Below are positions 44,936-53,380 of a stretch of DNA of 54,616 nucleotides, piece by piece. Numbering within the stretch: the first letter of the stretch is position 1; each line of letters begins with the position of its first letter. Position numbers and translations under genes: made by a program. Below the pieces are notes generated by a model. That model had not been told where the DNA came from and ran no database searches. It saw nothing but the letters and a program-made list of their open reading frames with translations. Source of the DNA: Bacteroidota bacterium (GTDB taxonomy: Bacteria > Bacteroidota > Bacteroidia > Bacteroidales > UBA7960); NCBI GenBank assembly GCA_018335675.1, contig JAGXRQ010000043.1, positions 1-54,616 on the forward strand. Reading direction: 5' to 3'.

Positions 44936-45802
44936 ATGACTAAAGTTAAATCTAAACCTTCTGAAAAATCGGTCAAAAACTCAACCGAAAAAGGGAAAAA
45001 CGGGACTGCATGGGATATTGTAAAGATTAGCAGGCATCCAAACAGACCTGTTCTTCAGGATTATATAAGTCTTGTTTTTGAAAATTTCATTCCATTGCAT
45101 GGCGATAGATATTTTGCCGACGACCCTGCTATAGTTGGTGGTTTTGCTAAGATTGGAGATAAAAAGGTAATGCTTATTGGCCAGAATAAAGGAAAAAATA
45201 CTACCGATCAGATTACCAGAAACTTTGGTATGGCTAAACCTGAAGGATACAGAAAAGCCTTGAGATTGATGAAACTTGCAGAAAGGTTCAATCTGCCAAT
45301 TGTTACGGTCATTGATACTCCCGGAGCATTCCCCGGTATTGAAGCCGAAGAGAGAGGTCAGGCAGAATCCATTGCGAAAAATATTACCGAAATGGCAAAG
45401 CTGGAAGTGCCTATTGTGGCAGTAGTTATTGGCGAAGGTGGTAGCGGAGGTGCGTTAGGTATTGGTGTTGGAGATAAAATTCTAATGTTGTCGAATGCTA
45501 TTTATTCTGTTATTTCGCCGGAGGGTTGCGCTTCAATATTATGGAGAGATGCTACTTTTGCTCCGGAGGCTGCCGAAGCGCTTAATATTACTGCCAAAGC
45601 ATTATTGAAGCTTGAAGTGATTGATGAAATTATTGAAGAACCTAAAGGTGGAGCCCATTCAGATTATGATAAAACAGCAACTGCTGTGAAAAGTGCTATA
45701 TTGAAAAACCTTAAATCATTGGAAAACATATCTGTAGATAAATTGTTAGATATGCGTGCGGATAAATATGCCGCTATGGGTAAGTTTTCTACTGATAATT
45801 AA
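44936..45802 (+). CDS. accA: acetyl-CoA carboxylase carboxyltransferase subunit alpha
   Basis: 288 residues. Core motifs: HPNRPVLQDYISLVFENFIPLHGDRYFADDPAIVGGFAKIG, IGQNKGKNTTDQITRNFGMAKPEGYRKALR, VIDTPGAFPGIEAEERGQ, GEGGSGGALGIGVGD and SPEGCASILWRD, all typical of AccA. The first ~20 residues are Lys/Ser-rich and replace the longer helical start seen in E. coli AccA. It forms an A2B2 complex with AccD. accB and accC are not in the window, so carrier and biotin carboxylase come from elsewhere. Confidence 0.95.
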   Translation: MTKVKSKPSEKSVKNSTEKGKNGTAWDIVKISRHPNRPVLQDYISLVFENFIPLHGDRYFADDPAIVGGFAKIGDKKVMLIGQNKGKNTTDQITRNFGMAKPEGYRKALRLMKLAERFNLPIVTVIDTPGAFPGIEAEERGQAESIAKNITEMAKLEVPIVAVVIGEGGSGGALGIGVGDKILMLSNAIYSVISPEGCASILWRDATFAPEAAEALNITAKALLKLEVIDEIIEEPKGGAHSDYDKTATAVKSAILKNLKSLENISVDKLLDMRADKYAAMGKFSTDN

Positions 45803-45887
45803 TGATTTTTATAAACACGGAGAGCACAAAGAAGCACAGAGATATTTAGATAGTGCGAAGATTAATATAGGTAAATGAGGTTTTTTA

Positions 45888-45926
45888 TTTAACACGGAGA
45901 CACGGAGAACATAGAGAAGCACGGAG
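45888..45926. repeat. left 39-bp inverted repeat of the GxxExxY cassette
   Basis: Contains AACACGGAGACACGGAGA. It equals the reverse complement of 46346-46384 at 36 of 39 positions. A more degenerate copy (AACACGGAGAGCACAAAGAA) lies at 45814-45841. Confidence 0.9.
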
Positions 45927-45928
45927 GT

Positions 45929-46339
45929 ATGATTACGCAGAAAAGTATAAATGAGATATCGTATAAAATAATTGGGTGTGCTATAGAAGTGCACAAACAT
46001 TTGGGTCCGGGTTTATTGGAGTCTGTTTATGAATCTTGTTTTATTGATGAAATGAGAAGCTGTGGATTAGAAATTAAATCTCAGGTTGTTATACCAATTC
46101 ATTATAAAGGAAAAAATTTGGGTGGTAGTTTGAAGTTGGATTTGTTGGTAAATGACTTGGTAATTGTTGAAGAAAAAGCTGTAGAACAAATGATCCCGTT
46201 ATATAAAGCACAATTGTTATCATATTTAAAATTATCAGGAAAACCGAAAGGATTGTTAATTAACTTTAACTGCGAGAATATTAAAGAGCAACTAGTATCA
46301 ATGGTTACACCGGAATTCGCAAAATTACCTAAAGAGTAA
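45929..46339 (+). CDS. GxxExxY protein (PD-(D/E)xK-like)
   Basis: 136 residues, the normal family size. The naming motif is present as G-L-L-E-S-V-Y inside HLGPGLLESVYESCF. LDLLVNDLVIVEEKA gives the Asp ... Glu-x-Lys pattern of the PD-(D/E)xK nuclease superfamily, to which this family is assigned, followed by KAQLLSYLKLSGKPKGLLINFN. Activity is unproven. The ATG lies just 2 bases after the left inverted repeat and the stop 6 bases before the right one, so the gene exactly fills the space between the repeats. It sits inside an otherwise typical carboxylase gene group, which suggests insertion. Confidence 0.88.
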   Translation: MITQKSINEISYKIIGCAIEVHKHLGPGLLESVYESCFIDEMRSCGLEIKSQVVIPIHYKGKNLGGSLKLDLLVNDLVIVEEKAVEQMIPLYKAQLLSYLKLSGKPKGLLINFNCENIKEQLVSMVTPEFAKLPKE

Positions 46340-46345
46340 TTCTCT

Positions 46346-46384
46346 CTCCGTGTTTCTCCATGCTCTCCGTGTCTCCGTGTTAAA
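46346..46384. repeat. right 39-bp inverted repeat of the GxxExxY cassette
   Basis: CTCTCCGTGTCTCCGTGTTAAA at its right end; the reverse complement of 45888-45926 with three differences, all A/G. Related phrases (CTCTGTGTTCTCTGTGTC) occur at about 4261-4290 and 27592-27621. Confidence 0.9.
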
Positions 46385-46400
46385 AAAACGAAAATAAATC

Positions 46401-48311
46401 ATGACAAAGAAAAAAGAAATTTTAAGAATAACCGATACAACCCTTAGAGACGGTCACCAGTCGTTATGGGCTACAAGGATGAGAACTGAAGATATCATGA
46501 ATATCATCGAACTCATAGATAAAGTTGGATATTATTCATTGGAAGTATGGGGCGGTGCTACATTTGATGTTTGCCTCAGGTTTTTATATGAAGACCCATG
46601 GGAAAGATTGCGCTTAATTAAATCAAAAGCTAAAAACACTCCTCTGCAAATGCTTCTTAGAGGCCAAAATATTGTTGGATATAAGAATTATCCCGACGAT
46701 TTAGTGGATAGATTTGTTGGTGCAGCCCACGATAATGGAATTGATATTTTTAGAATTTTTGATGCACTGAACGATTCCAGAAATCTTCAGGCAGCAATTA
46801 AAGCCGTTAAAAAGCATGGTGGTCATGCTCAAGGTACTTTGTCATATACTATTAGTCCTGTTCATACTGTGAAAAAATATGTTCAGGATGCCAAAGAACA
46901 GGTTGAATTGGGTATAGACTCATTGTGTATAAAAGATATGGCCGGAATTCTTTCTCCGGTGATGTCGAGAGACTTAGTTACAGCCCTAAAGAAAGAGTTG
47001 GATATTCCAATTCAACTTCATTGCCATGCCACAAGCGGAATGGCATATTCAGCTTATTTCGATGGCGTAAAAGCCGGTGCCGGTGCAATTGATACTGCAA
47101 TATCATCTCTTGCAGGTTTTTCTTCACAACCGCCTGTCGAAACATTCGTTGCCGCATTTAGTGAAACAGAATTTGAGGTTAAGCTTGATATTGATAAATT
47201 GCGTCAGGTTAATAAGTACTTTACAGATCTTAGTCCAAAGCGTTGTAAACCAAGAGGTTTTGAGCCGGCAATCGATTCGGAAATTCTTGTTCATCAGATT
47301 CCAGGTGGAATGATTTCAAACTTCCGTTCTCAGCTCGAACAACAAGGTGCTCTCGACAAACTTGATGAAGCTCTTGAAGAAGTATCAAAAGTTAGAAAAG
47401 ATTTGGGATATCCTCCACTTGTTACCCCAACTAGTCAGATAGTAGGTACTCAGGCTGTAATGAATGTGCTCACAGGTGAGAGGTATAAAATGGTGCCACA
47501 AGAGGTCAAAAACTATGTAAAAGGAATGTATGGTCGCTCGCCTGCGCCTATAGATGCAAATTTTGTTAAAAAAATACTGGGTAAAGAAAAGCCAATAAAT
47601 CATAGGCCGGCAGATGATTTGAAGCCAATTTTACCTACTGCAACTAAAAATATCTCAAACCCCGAACTAATCAGAAGTGAAGAAGATATTCTTTCTTACT
47701 GCCTGTTTCCAGAGGTAGCAACAGAATTCTTTAAATGGAGGGCTCTGCCGGATAATCAAAAAACACCTGCACCTGCCGACCTTGAATGTGCTGCATTGCA
47801 AGGCAAGAAAGAAGAAGTGAAGCAAGAAAGTATTGAAAATCTGCTAAATCCTGACGATTATTCCGGTATTAATTCTATTATTGAAAAGGCTGCAAAAATG
47901 CAGTTGAGTGAAATAATCATTAAAAAAGGAGATTTCAACCTTGCTCTGCGCTCGGGCAATGGTGCATCAAAAAGTTTTGACTTTGCCGCTGCAGATGAAA
48001 AGCCACAGGAGAAACAAGTAGCAGTTGCCGTTAAAGAAGAAAAGAAAGCTGAGGCTGTGCCTGTTACCGCTTCAGAAACAATTAATGCTGTAATGGCAGG
48101 CACTTTCTATCGTTCAGCATCCGAAAACAAACCTCCTTTTGCTGAAGAGGGTAAAACTGTTAATGCAGGTGATACTATTTGCATTCTCGAAGCCATGAAG
48201 CTGTTCAACGAAATTCAGTCGCCTGTAAAATGCAAGATTGTTAAGATTTTAGTTGAAAACGGAACAAAAGTAACCAAAGGACAACCTATTTTTGCAATAG
48301 AAAAGCTTTAA
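46401..48311 (+). CDS. pyruvate carboxylase subunit B / oxaloacetate decarboxylase alpha-type, biotinylated
   Basis: 636 residues. Residues 1-~300 are a DRE-TIM carboxyltransferase barrel (ITDTTLRDGHQSLWATRM, LRGQNIVGYKNYPDDLV, IDSLCIKDMAGIL, LHCHATSGMA). A PYC/OADA conserved domain follows (~300-460), then a linker with KEEKKAEAVP, and a biotinyl domain at the C-terminus with attachment Lys600 (LEAMKLFNE). It moves carboxyl between biotin and pyruvate/oxaloacetate. Whether it works as PycB with a separate biotin carboxylase, or in a Na+-pumping decarboxylase, cannot be told, since neither PycA nor the beta/gamma pump subunits is in the window. Its biotin domain might also serve AccAD; that is inference. 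Confidence 0.92.
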   Translation: MTKKKEILRITDTTLRDGHQSLWATRMRTEDIMNIIELIDKVGYYSLEVWGGATFDVCLRFLYEDPWERLRLIKSKAKNTPLQMLLRGQNIVGYKNYPDDLVDRFVGAAHDNGIDIFRIFDALNDSRNLQAAIKAVKKHGGHAQGTLSYTISPVHTVKKYVQDAKEQVELGIDSLCIKDMAGILSPVMSRDLVTALKKELDIPIQLHCHATSGMAYSAYFDGVKAGAGAIDTAISSLAGFSSQPPVETFVAAFSETEFEVKLDIDKLRQVNKYFTDLSPKRCKPRGFEPAIDSEILVHQIPGGMISNFRSQLEQQGALDKLDEALEEVSKVRKDLGYPPLVTPTSQIVGTQAVMNVLTGERYKMVPQEVKNYVKGMYGRSPAPIDANFVKKILGKEKPINHRPADDLKPILPTATKNISNPELIRSEEDILSYCLFPEVATEFFKWRALPDNQKTPAPADLECAALQGKKEEVKQESIENLLNPDDYSGINSIIEKAAKMQLSEIIIKKGDFNLALRSGNGASKSFDFAAADEKPQEKQVAVAVKEEKKAEAVPVTASETINAVMAGTFYRSASENKPPFAEEGKTVNAGDTICILEAMKLFNEIQSPVKCKIVKILVENGTKVTKGQPIFAIEKL

Positions 48312-48351
48312 TGTTTTTTAGCGCAAATCTGCAACATCTGCGAGAAAATTT

Positions 48352-49242
48352 TTATAAAACCCCTGAACTCCTCGGCATCAAATGTCGGGGAGTTTCTATT
48401 ATGGCAGCGTCCATCTGTCTGATCAATTCGCCCTTGTCTTTATCTAGAGTGCCCGCAAGAATTAAATTATTTGAAACATGATTGCTTCTGTAAATCACAT
48501 TTTCAACATTCATATTTTTAATAAAAATCTTGAGCTCTTCAATCAATTCAACTACACTCTGCTGAATGTATTCTCCTTTAAAACGGTTTTTAAAATGCTG
48601 CTGTCCGAATGGCAGACTTAATGTTAGAGTTGATAAAAACTTAGGATTTATTTTGCTTATAATTTCAGCAGATTTTATTGCATGTTGCTCGCTGTATTTT
48701 TTCCCTCCTAATCCGTTTAATATCATAATAGAAGTTTCAATCCCTGCTTCGTGAGCTTTTTGTATTCCCTCAATCGTAGAATTAAACGTTTCTCCTTTGT
48801 TTATAAGCCTTAGAAGCTCATCATCACCTGTCTCTATGCCAATATACAACAATCTCAACCCTGCATCTCTCAATTCTATAAGCTCTGATTGAGTCTTTGC
48901 CAAAATATTTCTGGGCATAGCATATGATGAAATTCTTTGAAGTTTTCCAAATTGTGAATTTATTTCATTTAAGATAGGTAAAAGCTTTCCGGAGGAAAGA
49001 ACCATTGCATCCCCATCTGCGATAAAAACTTTTTTTACATAACCCCTGTAGTATTCTGCAAGGGTAGTAATGTCTTTTTTAATTTCATCAAAGTTTCTAA
49101 TCTTAAACTTTTTTGAAGTGTACATTTCGCAAAAGGCGCATTCATTCCATGAACAGCCAATTGTAGCTTGCAAAATTGCTGACCGTGCCTCGCCTGGAGG
49201 ACGAAACAATGGTTCATTATATTCTAATGGTTGGTAAAACAT
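48352..49242 (-). CDS. radical SAM protein
   Basis: 296 residues. The cluster motif is TIGCSWNECAFCEMY, that is C-x4-C-x2-C, one residue longer than the usual C-x3-C-x2-C. A radical SAM family with GCSxNxCxFCxMY is known to me, so the longer spacing is probably natural. Other features: KKVFIADGDAMVLSSGKLLPIL, LRLLYIGIETGDDELLRLINKG, and a conserved MRHLMPRSSGVL-like tail (here PRHLMPRSSGVL). Substrate unknown. It converges with the biotin carboxyltransferase gene. Confidence 0.85.
   Translation of the reverse strand: MFYQPLEYNEPLFRPPGEARSAILQATIGCSWNECAFCEMYTSKKFKIRNFDEIKKDITTLAEYYRGYVKKVFIADGDAMVLSSGKLLPILNEINSQFGKLQRISSYAMPRNILAKTQSELIELRDAGLRLLYIGIETGDDELLRLINKGETFNSTIEGIQKAHEAGIETSIMILNGLGGKKYSEQHAIKSAEIISKINPKFLSTLTLSLPFGQQHFKNRFKGEYIQQSVVELIEELKIFIKNMNVENVIYRSNHVSNNLILAGTLDKDKGELIRQMDAAIIETPRHLMPRSSGVL
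48366..48394. terminator. possible terminator inside the 3' end of the radical SAM gene
   Basis: A 9-bp stem (AACTCCTCG with CGGGGAGTT, one G-U pair) and an 11-base loop, followed by only TTTCTATT. It could end the plus-strand carboxyltransferase transcript, but the T tract is poor and the bases are also coding. Confidence 0.3.
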
Positions 49243-49407
49243 TCTTATAATTTTTACAAAAATAAGAGTTCATGCAAAATTTTAGGGTTTTTTATTGTAA
49301 TTAAATTTAGAGTAATTATACCTAAGTAATAAACCGAGTAATTTGTAATTGCTTATTGAGTATTTTTGAATGAAATATTTTAATAGCCAATTTGAATTAC
49401 TAGTTTT

Positions 49408-51693
49408 ATGCTTTCGAAAAGATTACTCATTTTATTTGTCTTGGTTTTATTGCGGTCGGTGACTTTTAGTCAGATGTCGGAAATAGACAGTTTGCAAAAT
49501 ATTCTTGCAAATAATAAGAAAATAGACACTACAAGAGTAAATGTTCTTAATAAGTTAGCAAGTCTTTACACTAAGTCAAGTCATTCTGTTTCGTTAAAAC
49601 ATGCTTTTGAAGCCGATTCTTTATCTAATATTCTTAATTATGATTTTGGAAAGGCTGAAAGCAATAGAATTATAGGTGTTGTTTATATCTCCAAGCCCGA
49701 TTACACAAAGGCTATTTTTCATCTGGATTATTCTATGGATTTGTTTTATAAGATTGATAGAATGTATGGGGTTTTTAATTGCTTGAATAGCCTGGGAACT
49801 GCATACAGCTATATAGGCGATCTGGAAAAGGCTTTAGAATACTTTTATAAATCATTGGAAATTAGTGATTTCTTCGAAGATTCTACTATCAAAACATTGG
49901 CTTATAATAATATTGGAAATATATTTTATTTTCAGGGCGATTATGATTCTGCTCTTGAACACTATCATAAAGCACTTGAGATTCGTGAAAAAAATGGCGA
50001 AGCTTCAGGAATGGCCGGTAGTTATAATAATTTGGGTGTAATTTATAAACTTAAAGGTGATTATCCTCGTGCTTTGGAATATTATCAAAAATCTTTGAAA
50101 ATCAGGGAAGACTTGCTTGATAGAAGAGGTGTAGCTATGAGTTACAATAATATCGGAGTAATTTATGATATGCAGGGTGATTATGAATCTGCTTTAAGTT
50201 ATTATGAAAAAGCACTGGAAATTAGGAAAGAACTGGGAGATAAAGCTGGAATTTCTACCGGATATAACAATATCGGTCATATTTATCAAAATATTGGAGA
50301 ATACCAGAATGCTCTGAAATATTATTACGAGTCATTAAGTATAAAAACTGAAATTGGCGATAAAAATGATATGGCTCTTACTTTCAATAATATTGCAAAT
50401 GCATATCTTAGTCTGAAAGATTATAGAAAATCGCATGATTATTTTATTAAGGCAATATCTCTGAGCAAAGAAGTAGGTATTAAATCTATTGAAGCATGGG
50501 GCAATGCCGGATTGGGTGAGCTTTTCTTTAATCAGAATGACTATCCTAATGCCTATTCTCGTAGTCGATATGCTTATAAATTGGCAAATGAAATTGGGGA
50601 AATTAAATTAAGGCAGAAATCTGCAGAAATTTTATCTCACAGTGCTGCCAAAATTGGATTGTATGAAGAGGCATACAAGTTTCATATTATTAATAAAAAC
50701 TTAAGTGATAGCATTAAAAGTGAAGAAAATATAAGAAAAACAATTGGGTTAGAATTCGAATACAGATACGAGAAAGAGAAAGAAATAGCAAGGCTTGAAA
50801 AGGAAAAATCTGAAGCTTTGTTTGAGGAAGAACTTGTTTATCAGAAAAATATCAGGAATTATTTAATTGTAGGATTTATTTTACTTGCATTATTGCTGTC
50901 AGTTTTAGCTTATGGTTTTGTGCAAAGAAGGAAAAAAAACAGATTATTGGCAATTCAAAGATCATTAGAATTTAAGCAAAATTTTCTTGCCAATATGAGC
51001 CATGAAATTCGTACCCCACTTACAGGATTGGTTGGTATGATAGATATTTTAAAGAAAACAGAATTGGATGAAGATCAAAAGGATTATATATCTACACTTA
51101 AGCAGTCATCAGAAAACCTCCAGGAAATCATAAATCAAATACTCGACTATGCAAAAATTGAGTCAGGAGTGTTGAAACTGAATGTTAGAGTATTTAAGTT
51201 TGAGAATATAATGCTAGATGCAAAAAAATTGTTCAACAGTATTTGTAATAAGGATATTGAATTTATTGTTGAGATTGACGATGATATCCCTGATTATATT
51301 GTTGCTGATAGGGGTAGAATTATGCAAATTATCAATAATCTTGTACTAAATGCTGTGAAGTTTACTGATAAGGGGAAGATTTCAATTATTGCATCACTTA
51401 TAGGAAGTAATATTGCTAGCAATGAAATTACTCTGAGAATAGAGGTTAGAGATACAGGAATTGGTGTAAAAAAGGAAAAGCGTAATACTTTATTTGTTCC
51501 ATTTGGGCAAATTGACCAAACCGACATTAGAGGTCATGATGGTTCAGGTCTGGGATTATCTATATGTAAGGAATTGGCAAAAATGCAGGGCGGAGAAATT
51601 GGGTTTGAAAGTGAAGTAAATGTTGGTAGTAGTTTCTGGTTTACTATAAAAGCAAAAGTTGGACACGATAAAAAAGAAAATATTTCTGAATAA
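49408..51693 (+). CDS. TPR-containing membrane sensor histidine kinase
   Basis: 761 residues. Signal peptide (1-21), about eight TPRs in the periplasmic part (~100-400, e.g. NNIGNIFYFQGDYDSALEHYHKALEIREK), a charged coiled coil, one membrane helix (~487-508), and a transmitter with phospho-acceptor His532 (NMSHEIRTPL), the N box (QIINNLVLNAVKF), DTGIGV and GSGLGLSI. The HisKA segment is of the hybrid-kinase type and closely resembles the one at 11235-14675, but here no receiver domain follows: the protein ends soon after the ATPase domain. No response regulator is adjacent. Confidence 0.92.
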   Translation: MLSKRLLILFVLVLLRSVTFSQMSEIDSLQNILANNKKIDTTRVNVLNKLASLYTKSSHSVSLKHAFEADSLSNILNYDFGKAESNRIIGVVYISKPDYTKAIFHLDYSMDLFYKIDRMYGVFNCLNSLGTAYSYIGDLEKALEYFYKSLEISDFFEDSTIKTLAYNNIGNIFYFQGDYDSALEHYHKALEIREKNGEASGMAGSYNNLGVIYKLKGDYPRALEYYQKSLKIREDLLDRRGVAMSYNNIGVIYDMQGDYESALSYYEKALEIRKELGDKAGISTGYNNIGHIYQNIGEYQNALKYYYESLSIKTEIGDKNDMALTFNNIANAYLSLKDYRKSHDYFIKAISLSKEVGIKSIEAWGNAGLGELFFNQNDYPNAYSRSRYAYKLANEIGEIKLRQKSAEILSHSAAKIGLYEEAYKFHIINKNLSDSIKSEENIRKTIGLEFEYRYEKEKEIARLEKEKSEALFEEELVYQKNIRNYLIVGFILLALLLSVLAYGFVQRRKKNRLLAIQRSLEFKQNFLANMSHEIRTPLTGLVGMIDILKKTELDEDQKDYISTLKQSSENLQEIINQILDYAKIESGVLKLNVRVFKFENIMLDAKKLFNSICNKDIEFIVEIDDDIPDYIVADRGRIMQIINNLVLNAVKFTDKGKISIIASLIGSNIASNEITLRIEVRDTGIGVKKEKRNTLFVPFGQIDQTDIRGHDGSGLGLSICKELAKMQGGEIGFESEVNVGSSFWFTIKAKVGHDKKENISE

Positions 51694-51728
51694 AAAGACT
51701 TTTTTAATTAATTCTAAAACTTTAAACA

Positions 51729-51911
51729 ATGTCAAAAAAAATTCACGAATCAGGACCTTCAGGAGCAGTATATGGATTAGGAATAATCGGTGCTGCAATT
51801 TACTTCATTTCCACAGCAACAGGATTTTGGATGGGCGTATTAGGCTTTTTGAAAGCATTAGTATGGCCTGCATTCCTTGTTTATGAAGCATTAAAAGCAG
51901 TAGGAGCGTAA
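51729..51911 (+). CDS. small two-helix membrane protein, 60 residues
   Basis: Short hydrophilic start (SKKIHESGPSG) and then two hydrophobic helices with a Gly-rich first one (VYGLGIIGAAIYFIST, VLGFLKALVWPAFLVYEAL). The frame begins 35 bases after the TPR kinase stop and ends inside a terminator loop, and its composition is protein-like, so I regard it as real. I recall similar ~60-residue proteins in Bacteroidota, but no function. It may share the kinase transcript. Confidence 0.75.
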   Translation: MSKKIHESGPSGAVYGLGIIGAAIYFISTATGFWMGVLGFLKALVWPAFLVYEALKAVGA

Positions 51912-51930
51912 TTTACTCCTACTGCTTTTT
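51893..51930 (+). terminator. Rho-independent terminator overlapping the small gene stop
   Basis: A 14-bp perfect stem (51893-51906 with 51916-51929) and a 9-base loop containing the TAA of the 60-residue protein. It ends in T and has A/T flanks on both sides, so it could serve the convergent trpB as well. Confidence 0.85.
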
Positions 51931-51944
51931 ATCTAATGTGGAAT

Positions 51945-53147
51945 TTAAAACTCTCTTTCCACATCCTTGTCTCCTCTGCCAGATAGGTTTATTATAGCTA
52001 ATCTGTTTTGGCCTTTTAGGATTTTGTCGGCAAGTGCAACTGCATGGCTTGATTCAATTGCAGGGATAATGCCTTCAAGTTCCGAAATCAACTTATAAGC
52101 TGCAATAGCTTCTTTGTCGGTAACAGCAAAATACTTTGCTCTATTCGACTCTTTTAGAAAAGAATGCTGCGGGCTAATTCCCGGGTAGTCAAGACCGGCA
52201 GCAATTGAGTGTGATTCAACCGGATTCCCTTCTGTGTCAACAAGGCAGTATGAGTATGTGCCTTGAAAAATCGTGGGTTTACCCATTGATAGAGTAGCAG
52301 CTGTGTTGTCTAAAGTTGCGTTCCCACCTCCTTCGGCACCTAAAATCTCCACTTCAACATCATCAAAGAAACCGGAGAACAGGCCTATTGCATTGGAGCC
52401 GCCGCCAACACATGCGAAGATAGAATCAGGCAGTCGGCCCTCAGTATCTAATATTTGGTTTCTTGCTTCTTGCCCTATCACGCTTTGAAAATACCCAACC
52501 ATTTTTGGATAGGGGTGAGGACCTACCTGAGAACCAAGCAAATAATAAGATTCTGGGTTTTCTATATAATAACCAAGTGCTGCATCAACTGCGTCTTTAA
52601 GGGTCTGGGTGCCTAGGTCAGTACTTATTACTTCAGCGCCTAGAAACTTCATTCTTCTTACATTCAATGTCTGACGCTTTACATCTATTGCACCCATAAA
52701 TACTTTGCACGGGATTCCTATCAAAGCAGCAGCAGTTGCTGTGGCAACTCCATGCTGGCCGGCGCCGGTTTCTGCAATTATCTCTTTTGCGCCCATGCTC
52801 TTGGCTATTAGGATTTGCCCGATTGTATTGTTTATTTTATGTGAGCCTGTGTGATTCAGGTCTTCTCTTTTCAGGTAAATTTTAGAACCGATATGCTCAC
52901 TTAGCCTTTTTGCATAATACAATGGTGAAGGCCTCCCCACATAGGTTTTTAGATAATGAATAAACTCTTTTTGAAACGATTCTTTTCGAGCTTCGCTATC
53001 AAAAAAATCAGCTAGTTTTTCTAATGGAGCAGCCAAAACCGGAGGAATATATGCTCCTCCAAATTCTCCATAAAACCCATTATAATTAAGCATTGATGAA
53101 ATTGGCTGTACTTGTGTTTCTTTTGTAATTGTATGTAATTTTTCCAT
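51945..53147 (-). CDS. trpB: tryptophan synthase beta chain
   Basis: 400 residues from the ATG at 53147. An upstream in-frame ATG at 53285 would add 46 residues that read through a GC-rich hairpin and are not family-like. Hallmarks: YNGFYGEFGGAYIPP, LKREDLNHTGSHKINN with the PLP Lys, ETGAGQHGVATATAAAL, LLGSQVGPHPYP, CVGGGSNAIGLF, and AAGLDYPGISPQHSFL. It joins indole and serine to make tryptophan, normally with TrpA. No other trp gene is adjacent: downstream is the convergent small protein gene. Upstream lies a leader peptide with two Trp codons and a terminator, pointing to control by attenuation. Confidence 0.96.
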   Translation of the reverse strand: MEKLHTITKETQVQPISSMLNYNGFYGEFGGAYIPPVLAAPLEKLADFFDSEARKESFQKEFIHYLKTYVGRPSPLYYAKRLSEHIGSKIYLKREDLNHTGSHKINNTIGQILIAKSMGAKEIIAETGAGQHGVATATAAALIGIPCKVFMGAIDVKRQTLNVRRMKFLGAEVISTDLGTQTLKDAVDAALGYYIENPESYYLLGSQVGPHPYPKMVGYFQSVIGQEARNQILDTEGRLPDSIFACVGGGSNAIGLFSGFFDDVEVEILGAEGGGNATLDNTAATLSMGKPTIFQGTYSYCLVDTEGNPVESHSIAAGLDYPGISPQHSFLKESNRAKYFAVTDKEAIAAYKLISELEGIIPAIESSHAVALADKILKGQNRLAIINLSGRGDKDVEREF

Positions 53148-53253
53148 GATTTTTTTATTTGAAAATGATTTATATATGAATTTTTTAAAATAATGAACCG
53201 TGCAAATTTCTAGCATTGCACACTTTACCCACGTAAGGTAAATGCATTTAATG

Positions 53254-53271
53254 GGCGGGGGAGCCCCCGCC
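53254..53271. repeat. GC-rich hairpin between attenuator and trpB
   Basis: GGCGGGG with CCCCGCC around a 4-base loop, unusual in this AT-rich gap. A weaker stem TTTACC/GGTAAA lies at about 53224-53242. It has no T tract, so it is not a terminator. It could shape the trpB leader RNA or be an intergenic repeat. Confidence 0.6.
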
Positions 53272-53320
53272 AACGCCAATTCCATCTTTGTATTAAAATG
53301 TAGTAGTTCATTTTTTTAAA

Positions 53321-53352
53321 TAAAAAAAAGCCGCAAGGGATTTCTTGCGGCT
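53321..53352 (-). terminator. trp attenuator terminator
   Basis: Minus strand stem AGCCGCAAG/CTTGCGGCT (53344-53352 with 53329-53337), loop AAATCC, followed directly by a run of T ending ATTT. It begins 28 bases after the leader-peptide stop and lies about 175 bases before the trpB start. I found no clear antiterminator partner by eye. Confidence 0.85.
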
Positions 53353-53380
53353 CTATATTGTTTACATAGTTATACCTTTA

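Noticed and set aside
45920-45931. GGAGG directly before the GxxExxY start as a Shine-Dalgarno site
   Set aside because: It is part of the CACGGAG repeat and lies only 1-2 bases from the ATG, too close to work; the phylum rarely uses such sites.
53148-53285. N-terminal extension of TrpB from the ATG at 53285
   Set aside because: It reads through the GC hairpin and untranslated leader, and TrpB proteins begin near the YNGFYGEFGG block.
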